From an uncultured Jeotgalicoccus sp. (GTDB taxonomy: Bacteria; Bacillota; Bacilli; Staphylococcales; Salinicoccaceae): a DNA stretch of 10,604 bases. This document shows, piece by piece, positions 6,450 to 10,604 of this stretch. Position 1 is the first letter of the stretch. Each line of letters begins with the position of its first letter. The stretch is from contig CANRKV010000039.1 of assembly GCA_947631305.1 (NCBI GenBank), positions 1 through 10,604 of the forward strand. Reading direction: 5' to 3'. Made by a program: the position numbers and the translations under genes. Under the pieces are notes generated by a model that was given only the letters and a program-made list of their open reading frames with translations, ran no database searches and was not told the origin of the DNA.

Positions 6450-7415
6450 ATGATTCAGAAGTTGTTTAGGATAGATATTTTAATTTTCCTACTGATCGTT
6501 TTATCAATAATTTCTATGTTTGTCGGAGTCAGTCAAATTCATATATCGGACATCTTTAATTTAACTGAAAATCAGATGTCTATACTTATACATAGCCGCC
6601 TGCCGCGGACAGTGTCAATCATCATCGCAGGCGCATCACTCGCAGTCTGCGGACTTGTGATGCAGCAGCTGACACGTAACAAGTTCGTATCTCCAACGAC
6701 AGCAGGAACGACAGAGTGGGCACAGCTTGGTATTTTACTCGGGTTAATATTTTTCCCGGCGCTCAGTATGATGGGCAGGTTATTCTTTGCAGTCGCATTG
6801 GCACTGCTCGGAACAATGCTGTTCATGAGCATCATTACGCGTATTAAATTTAAAGATGTTATATTTGTTCCGCTTATCGGTATGATGCTCGGCGGCGTAG
6901 TCGCGAGTGTCTCTACATTTTTAGCACTGAGAGCTGATATGCTCCAGGCGATTTCAGGCTGGATGCACGGCAGTTTCTCAACGCTGATATCAGGTAAATA
7001 TGAAATATTATATATCAGTATTCCGCTGTTTATCGTCGTATTCCTATATGCTTCGCAGTTTACAGTCGCAGGCATGGGGGAGGACTTTTCGACAAACCTC
7101 GGAATGAATTATAAGCTTATCGTTAATATCGGCCTGTTTTTAACTGCTGCAATGACAGCAATTGTCGTTGTCTCAGTCGGTATGCTGCCGTTTCTCGGAT
7201 TAATTGTTCCGAATATCGTCTCGATATTCCGGGGGGATCATCTGAAAGGCACGCTCACCATAACAGCCATCACCGGTGCAATATTCGTTATGATCTGTGA
7301 TATTCTCGGTCGTGTCGTTATTGCGCCGTATGAAATTTCAGTCGGTCTGATGATTGCTACAATCGGCAGCGCAATTTTCTTAATCCTCATTTTCAGGAGG
7401 GTTAAAGATGCATAA
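6450..7415 (+). CDS. sstA: Ferric-siderophore ABC transporter permease SstA
   Basis: A 321-residue membrane permease of the FecCD/BtuC family, one half of the channel that passes ferric catechol-type siderophores through the membrane. It has a hydrophobic N-terminal helix (about 8-28), the early conserved RLPRTV motif (50-55), about nine to ten membrane segments overall, and the ATPase-coupling loop GLIVPNIVSIFRGDHLKG (250-267), which resembles the family's FxGLxxPHxxR-GxDHR block. The start is the ATG at 6450, giving MIQKLFRID. It is first in the sst operon and overlaps sstB by 8 bases. The order downstream of nrdIEF is as in S. aureus, which supports the name. Iron-responsive control through the Fur box is predicted. 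Confidence 0.92.
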   Translation: MIQKLFRIDILIFLLIVLSIISMFVGVSQIHISDIFNLTENQMSILIHSRLPRTVSIIIAGASLAVCGLVMQQLTRNKFVSPTTAGTTEWAQLGILLGLIFFPALSMMGRLFFAVALALLGTMLFMSIITRIKFKDVIFVPLIGMMLGGVVASVSTFLALRADMLQAISGWMHGSFSTLISGKYEILYISIPLFIVVFLYASQFTVAGMGEDFSTNLGMNYKLIVNIGLFLTAAMTAIVVVSVGMLPFLGLIVPNIVSIFRGDHLKGTLTITAITGAIFVMICDILGRVVIAPYEISVGLMIATIGSAIFLILIFRRVKDA

Positions 7416-8361
7416 GAATACTAAAATGATTATATTGCTGGCAATCTTAGCAGTCGGACTGCTCACCTTTTATACGCTGTACGGATTAAATCCGGACATT
7501 TATTTTTATCAGATGCCGTCAAGACTTAAACGCATTGTTGCCATTGTTATCGTAGCGGTAGCGATTGCCGTTTCCACTGTCATCTTCCAGACGATTGTTA
7601 AGAATAGAATTTTAACACCGTCGATTATGGGACTGGATTCAGTTTACACATTCATTCAGACGGCGATTGTATTTTTAGCGGGTGTAAGCTCGCCGCTGCT
7701 GCTGAACTCGCAGTACAACTACTTTTTAAGTATGGGCGTACTCGTATTGTTCACACTGTTTGTCTTTAAGTTTCTATTTAAAGTAACGAAAAACAATATA
7801 TTTCTGCTCTTGTTAATCGGTATTATACTCGGCACGTTCTTTGGGAATTTATCGACGTTCATGCAGATTTTAATCAGCCCGGAAGATTTCTCGATTTTAC
7901 AGGGAACTCTGTTCGGTTCGTTTAACGCAATCGACGAATCACTGCTCGGGATTACAGGAATTATTGTTATCGTCATGCTGGTGTTCGTCTTTAAAGACTT
8001 TCACACGCTGGACGTACTGTCACTCGGGCGCGATCATGCACTGAACTTAGGTATTAACTATGACCGTAAAGTATCGTATCTGCTTATCATCGTGGCGATA
8101 CTGGTATCCGTCTCTACAGCACTCGTCGGGCCGATAATGTTCTTAGGACTGCTCGTCGTCAATCTGGCGCATGAACTTTTAAAAACATTCAGGCATTCTT
8201 ATTTAATACTCGGTACAGCACTGATCAGCATTATTACGCTGGTTATCGGACAGATGGTCGTGCAGTTCGTATTCGGGAATAACATTGAATTAAGTGTTAT
8301 TATTAACTTAGTAGGTGGGGTTTACTTCATTTACTTAATGCTTAGGAGGAATCGTACATGA
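7408..8361 (+). CDS. sstB: Ferric-siderophore ABC transporter permease SstB
   Basis: A 317-residue FecCD-family permease that pairs with SstA to form a heterodimeric channel. It shows a hydrophobic first helix (about 7-25), the SRLKRIV segment (38-44) corresponding to the RLPR motif of the family, about nine membrane segments, and the coupling region GPIMFLGLLVVNLAHE (241-256). The VVNL sequence replaces the usual VPH, a divergence often seen in the second subunit of such pairs. AGGAGG lies 7 bases before the ATG, within the end of sstA, and the final TGA overlaps the sstC start as ATGA, so translation of all three genes is tightly coupled. Confidence 0.92.
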   Translation: MHKNTKMIILLAILAVGLLTFYTLYGLNPDIYFYQMPSRLKRIVAIVIVAVAIAVSTVIFQTIVKNRILTPSIMGLDSVYTFIQTAIVFLAGVSSPLLLNSQYNYFLSMGVLVLFTLFVFKFLFKVTKNNIFLLLLIGIILGTFFGNLSTFMQILISPEDFSILQGTLFGSFNAIDESLLGITGIIVIVMLVFVFKDFHTLDVLSLGRDHALNLGINYDRKVSYLLIIVAILVSVSTALVGPIMFLGLLVVNLAHELLKTFRHSYLILGTALISIITLVIGQMVVQFVFGNNIELSVIINLVGGVYFIYLMLRRNRT

Positions 8362-9173
8362 TTAGTGTCAAGGGAATCACTAAAAAATACGGCAGTAAAA
8401 CAGTCGTAGATGACGTCTCAATTGATATAGAAAAAGGTAAGATTACTTCACTTATCGGACCGAACGGTGCCGGTAAAAGTACAGTCATTTCAATGATCAC
8501 TCGTTTACTCGATAAAAATAGCGGAGAAGTTTTGCTTGAAGGCGATAATATTTTCACCCAGCCGCATGGTGAACTCGCGAAAAAGATTACGATTTTAAAA
8601 CAGGCAAACCATCTGGAACTTAAAATTACAGTAAGAGAATTAATTTCATTCGGACGTTTCCCGTATTCAAAAGGCAGATTAACTGATGAAGATGAACAAA
8701 TCATCGACGAAGCAATCAGTTATATGGGGCTGAAGGAATTTGAAGAACGTTATATTGATGAACTGTCAGGCGGGCAGCGTCAGCGTGCGTATATCGCAAT
8801 GACGATTGCACAGGATACGGAATACATTTTCCTCGATGAGCCGCTGAATAACCTCGATATGAAACACTCAGTGCAGATTATGCAGATTTTACGCAGACTG
8901 TGCCGGGACAAGAATAAAACAATCATTATCGTTATTCACGACATCAACTTTGCATCATGCTATTCGGATAATATCGTTGCACTGAAAGACGGTAAAATCG
9001 CAATCAGCGGTACTGCGAATGAAGTCATCACTAAAGAAGTACTTGAAGGCATCTATGAAATGGAAATTAATATAGAATCGATTTGCGGACACAGAATTTG
9101 TTTTTACTTCGATGGGGTCATCGAAGGGGATTCGACAGAACTCGCAGCAAACTATTTAATCGGCAACGCGTAA
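8358..9173 (+). CDS. sstC: Ferric-siderophore ABC transporter ATPase SstC
   Basis: A 271-residue cytoplasmic ATPase that drives siderophore import through SstA/SstB. All motifs of an active FepC/FecE-type ATPase are present in order: Walker A GPNGAGKST (34-42), Q-loop Q82, signature LSGGQ (136-140), Walker B EYIFLDEP (155-162, catalytic E161), D-loop NNLD (164-167) and switch H194. The C-terminal tail (about 230-271) is typical of iron-uptake ATPases of this group. AGGAGG lies 8 bases before the ATG, which overlaps the sstB stop by 4 bases. A 110-base gap with unusual RNA features separates it from sstD. Confidence 0.95.
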   Translation: MISVKGITKKYGSKTVVDDVSIDIEKGKITSLIGPNGAGKSTVISMITRLLDKNSGEVLLEGDNIFTQPHGELAKKITILKQANHLELKITVRELISFGRFPYSKGRLTDEDEQIIDEAISYMGLKEFEERYIDELSGGQRQRAYIAMTIAQDTEYIFLDEPLNNLDMKHSVQIMQILRRLCRDKNKTIIIVIHDINFASCYSDNIVALKDGKIAISGTANEVITKEVLEGIYEMEINIESICGHRICFYFDGVIEGDSTELAANYLIGNA

Positions 9174-9186
9174 CAGCGTAGTCATT

Positions 9187-9197
9187 AAAGGAGGTGA
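9187..9197 (+). promoter_or_regulatory. Extended Shine-Dalgarno sequence without a proper gene
   Basis: AAAGGAGGTGA is complementary over all 11 bases to the 3' end of Bacillus-type 16S rRNA (UCACCUCCUUU). No ATG, GTG or TTG start at proper distance follows: GTG 9194 overlaps the motif and gives 11 codons, and ATG 9213 stops after two. It stands 97 bases before the sstD start. In Bacillus such sequences (STAB-SD, for example in cry3A mRNA) bind ribosomes and protect downstream RNA. The same role here is inference. Confidence 0.5.
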
Positions 9198-9236
9198 GGA
9201 TCCGGTATTCGAATGTGTTAAGTAAGTAGCGCAGTA

Positions 9237-9260
9237 TTTTTTTAGCGGGGGCTGAAAAAA
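9237..9260 (+). other. Stem-loop before sstD
   Basis: TTTTTTTAGC (9237-9246) and GCTGAAAAAA (9251-9260) pair over 10 base pairs with one U-G wobble and a GGGG loop. It ends 6 bases before the sstD ribosome binding site (AGAGGAG, 9267-9273). No T run follows it, so it is not an ordinary terminator for sstABC. It could protect a processed 5' end of sstD mRNA. Confidence 0.5.
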
Positions 9261-9283
9261 CAATTAAGAGGAGAACAGAGAAA

Positions 9284-10420
9284 ATGGAATTTAAAAAATT
9301 ATACTTAATGCTCACTATGGCAGTAATCCTAGTACTTGCTGCATGCAGTGGCGGTTCAGAAGAAGATACATCAACAGAAGAAAGTGCATCAGAGGAAACA
9401 TCAACGGAAGAAACAGCGGAAGAAGAGACTGCTGAAGAAGACGCTTCTGAAGAAGAATCTGCAGATACAATTGCTTATGAAAACCAATTCGAAATCGGAT
9501 CCGGCGAACGCGGTGACGAAGGCGAAGGAACACAAATCGACGAAACTGTAGAGCTTCCTAAAAACTCAGACAAAGTCGTAATTTTTGACCTTGGTGTGGC
9601 TTCGACATTCGCAGCGCTTGGCCTTGAAGAAAACATTATAGGACTTCCAAAAGGCGAAAACAACGCTTCACTTGGCGGTACTATTTCAGATGTATATGAA
9701 TCAGACGAAGACTACGTAAACCTTGGCGGACTTAAAGAGCCGGACTATGAAGCATTAGCTGCTCTGGACCCTGAAATTGTAATGATTCACGGACGCCAGT
9801 CAAACTCAAACGTAGTAGGCGAGCTTGAAAAAGCTGCTCCAAACGCTGAAATTATTCACGTTGCAGCAGACAACTCAAACTACTTTGAAGACGTTAAAGA
9901 AATGACGACGTTTATCGGTGAAATGTACGATGTGCAGGATAAAGCACAGGAACTTGTAGACGATTTAGATACACAGCTTGCAGAAGTTAACGAAAAAGTT
10001 GCAGCTGCAGAATTACCAATGCTGTTCGTTCAGACTAACGGCGGAAACTTATCATTCCACGGTGTCGGCGGACGTTACGACTTCCTTTACAATGACTTTG
10101 GATTCACATCAGCAGGTGAACAGGCAGAATCGGAAGAAACAACAGACAGCCACGGTAACGAAATCAGCTTCGAATTTATCGCAGAAACTAACCCGGGACT
10201 TATTCTGTTAATGGACCGCGGTGCAGCAGTATCTGAAGGCGAAGCAACATCAACAGACGTATTAGTGAATGAAGTGACTTCAGGCGTTGACGCAATTGAA
10301 AACGACAACGTTTATGAATTAAACCCTCAGAACTGGTACTTAAACGCAGGCGGTTACTTAACAGCATTAGCTCAAGTTGAAGAGATCAATGCAGCAGTAG
10401 ACGCAGCAACAGCAGAATAA
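9284..10420 (+). CDS. sstD: Siderophore-binding lipoprotein SstD
   Basis: A 378-residue substrate-binding lipoprotein of the FhuD/FepB class. It has a signal peptide (1-20) with lipobox LAAC (lipidated C21), a highly acidic S/T/E-rich linker (about 22-62, with repeated STEE/AEEE blocks), then a periplasmic-binding-type domain with N lobe about 96-215, connecting helix about 216-242 and C lobe about 245-375. Family landmarks are KVVIFDLGVASTFAALG (97-113), YEALAALDPEIVMIHGR (155-171) and NPGLILLMDRG (303-313). S. aureus SstD binds catechol siderophores and catecholamines and is similar to B. subtilis YclQ; the ligand here is inferred from that. It is longer than S. aureus SstD, at least partly because of the linker. 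GGAG lies 10 bases before the ATG. It closes the operon and has a strong terminator. Confidence 0.93.
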   Translation: MEFKKLYLMLTMAVILVLAACSGGSEEDTSTEESASEETSTEETAEEETAEEDASEEESADTIAYENQFEIGSGERGDEGEGTQIDETVELPKNSDKVVIFDLGVASTFAALGLEENIIGLPKGENNASLGGTISDVYESDEDYVNLGGLKEPDYEALAALDPEIVMIHGRQSNSNVVGELEKAAPNAEIIHVAADNSNYFEDVKEMTTFIGEMYDVQDKAQELVDDLDTQLAEVNEKVAAAELPMLFVQTNGGNLSFHGVGGRYDFLYNDFGFTSAGEQAESEETTDSHGNEISFEFIAETNPGLILLMDRGAAVSEGEATSTDVLVNEVTSGVDAIENDNVYELNPQNWYLNAGGYLTALAQVEEINAAVDAATAE

Positions 10421-10450
10421 TAATTTAATATGATATGTACAGAGAAGAAA

Positions 10451-10481
10451 CCGAAAACCCTGAGGGGTTTTCGGTTTTTTT
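10451..10481 (+). terminator. Terminator of sstABCD
   Basis: CCGAAAACCC (10451-10460) and GGGTTTTCGG (10465-10474) form a perfect 10-base-pair stem with a TGAG loop, followed by seven T. Three further A-T pairs can extend the stem. It starts 30 bases after the sstD stop. Confidence 0.95.
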
Positions 10482-10484
10482 GTC

Positions 10485-10604
10485 TTATGGCGGGATTGTG
10501 AGTGTGCTGCGGTTTTTGCGGGCAGAGGAGGTGTGTTCGTCTGCCTGTGAGCGGTTTTTGCGGGCAGAGGAGTTGTGTTCGTCTGCCTGTGAGCGGTTCT
10601 CGCG
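10485..10604 (-). other. Open repeat-containing frame running off the window
   Basis: On the minus strand, one frame is open from the window edge to TAA (10487-10485), with the unit NRSQADEHNSSARK occurring about twice. Because the DNA period (42) is a multiple of three, repeats give open frames easily; a plus-strand frame from GTG 10498 is open too (unit RFLRAEEVCSSACE). No start or ribosome binding site is visible, so a real protein is doubtful. Confidence 0.15.
10509..10604. repeat. Tandem repeat, 42-base unit
   Basis: Two copies (10509-10550 and 10551-10592) differ at one base, and a third begins at 10593 and continues past the window edge with two changes in its first 12 bases. Each unit contains GGCAGA and TCTGCC, able to form a 6-base-pair stem extended by G-C and G-U pairs. 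The unit is GC-rich against the neighbouring genes. There are no unique spacers, so it is not a CRISPR array. It is probably an intergenic repeat element. Confidence 0.85.

Noticed and set aside
6572..7075. Antisense open frame of 167 codons inside sstA
   Set aside because: It lies wholly opposite a well-supported membrane permease and has no recognisable domain; a shadow of sstA.
9194..9229. Eleven-codon ORF from GTG 9194
   Set aside because: The start codon overlaps the Shine-Dalgarno sequence itself, so that sequence could not serve it.
10509..10604. CRISPR array
   Set aside because: Copies are directly adjacent and identical along the whole unit, with no variable spacers and no cas genes in view.

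Overview
The window looks like a chromosomal segment of a Gram-positive coccus of the family Staphylococcaceae. The evidence is the order nrdI-nrdE-nrdF followed by sstA-sstB-sstC-sstD, which is the arrangement known from Staphylococcus aureus, together with very close staphylococcal-type NrdE and NrdF proteins, AGGAGG-type ribosome binding sites and low-GC regulatory DNA. It is not S. aureus itself: two extra genes sit between nrdF and sstA, and many secreted or lipoprotein segments are strongly acidic. That would suit a halotolerant relative such as Jeotgalicoccus or Salinicoccus, but the genus is inference.

Layout. Positions 1-259 hold no gene, only a GC-rich imperfect 41-base-period repeat and the terminator of the first gene. 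At 260-1138 a minus-strand EamA/DMT-type membrane transporter is divergent from everything else. A 370-base control region (1139-1508) carries two NrdR-like boxes with centres 32 bases apart and, nearer the gene, a LexA-type SOS box. The class Ib ribonucleotide reductase operon nrdIEF follows (1509-4975) and ends at a strong terminator. Next come a YtkA-like lipoprotein (5167-5583) and an SDR-fold protein with a degenerate active site (5633-6304), then another terminator. A promoter with a perfect TATAAT and a Fur box drives the catechol-siderophore ABC transporter genes sstABCD (6450-10420), which end at a strong terminator. The last ~100 bases are a 42-base tandem repeat.

How the genes fit together. 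NrdI (flavodoxin), NrdF (metal-radical subunit) and NrdE (catalytic subunit) make deoxyribonucleotides; their leader suggests control by nucleotide status (NrdR) and possibly by DNA damage (LexA). SstD on the outer face of the membrane captures ferric siderophore, SstA/SstB form the channel and SstC is the ATPase; the Fur box implies induction by iron starvation. The YtkA-like lipoprotein has His/Met motifs suggesting a metal role at the cell surface.

No wholly new multigene system is evident. The most interesting points are regulatory: the combined NrdR and LexA sites before nrdI; and, between sstC and sstD, an 11-base perfect anti-16S Shine-Dalgarno sequence with no proper start codon after it, followed by a 10-base-pair stem-loop. 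Together these resemble the mRNA-stabilising and processing elements known from Bacillus, and could let the binding protein be made in excess. The degenerate SDR and the terminal repeats are also worth a look.
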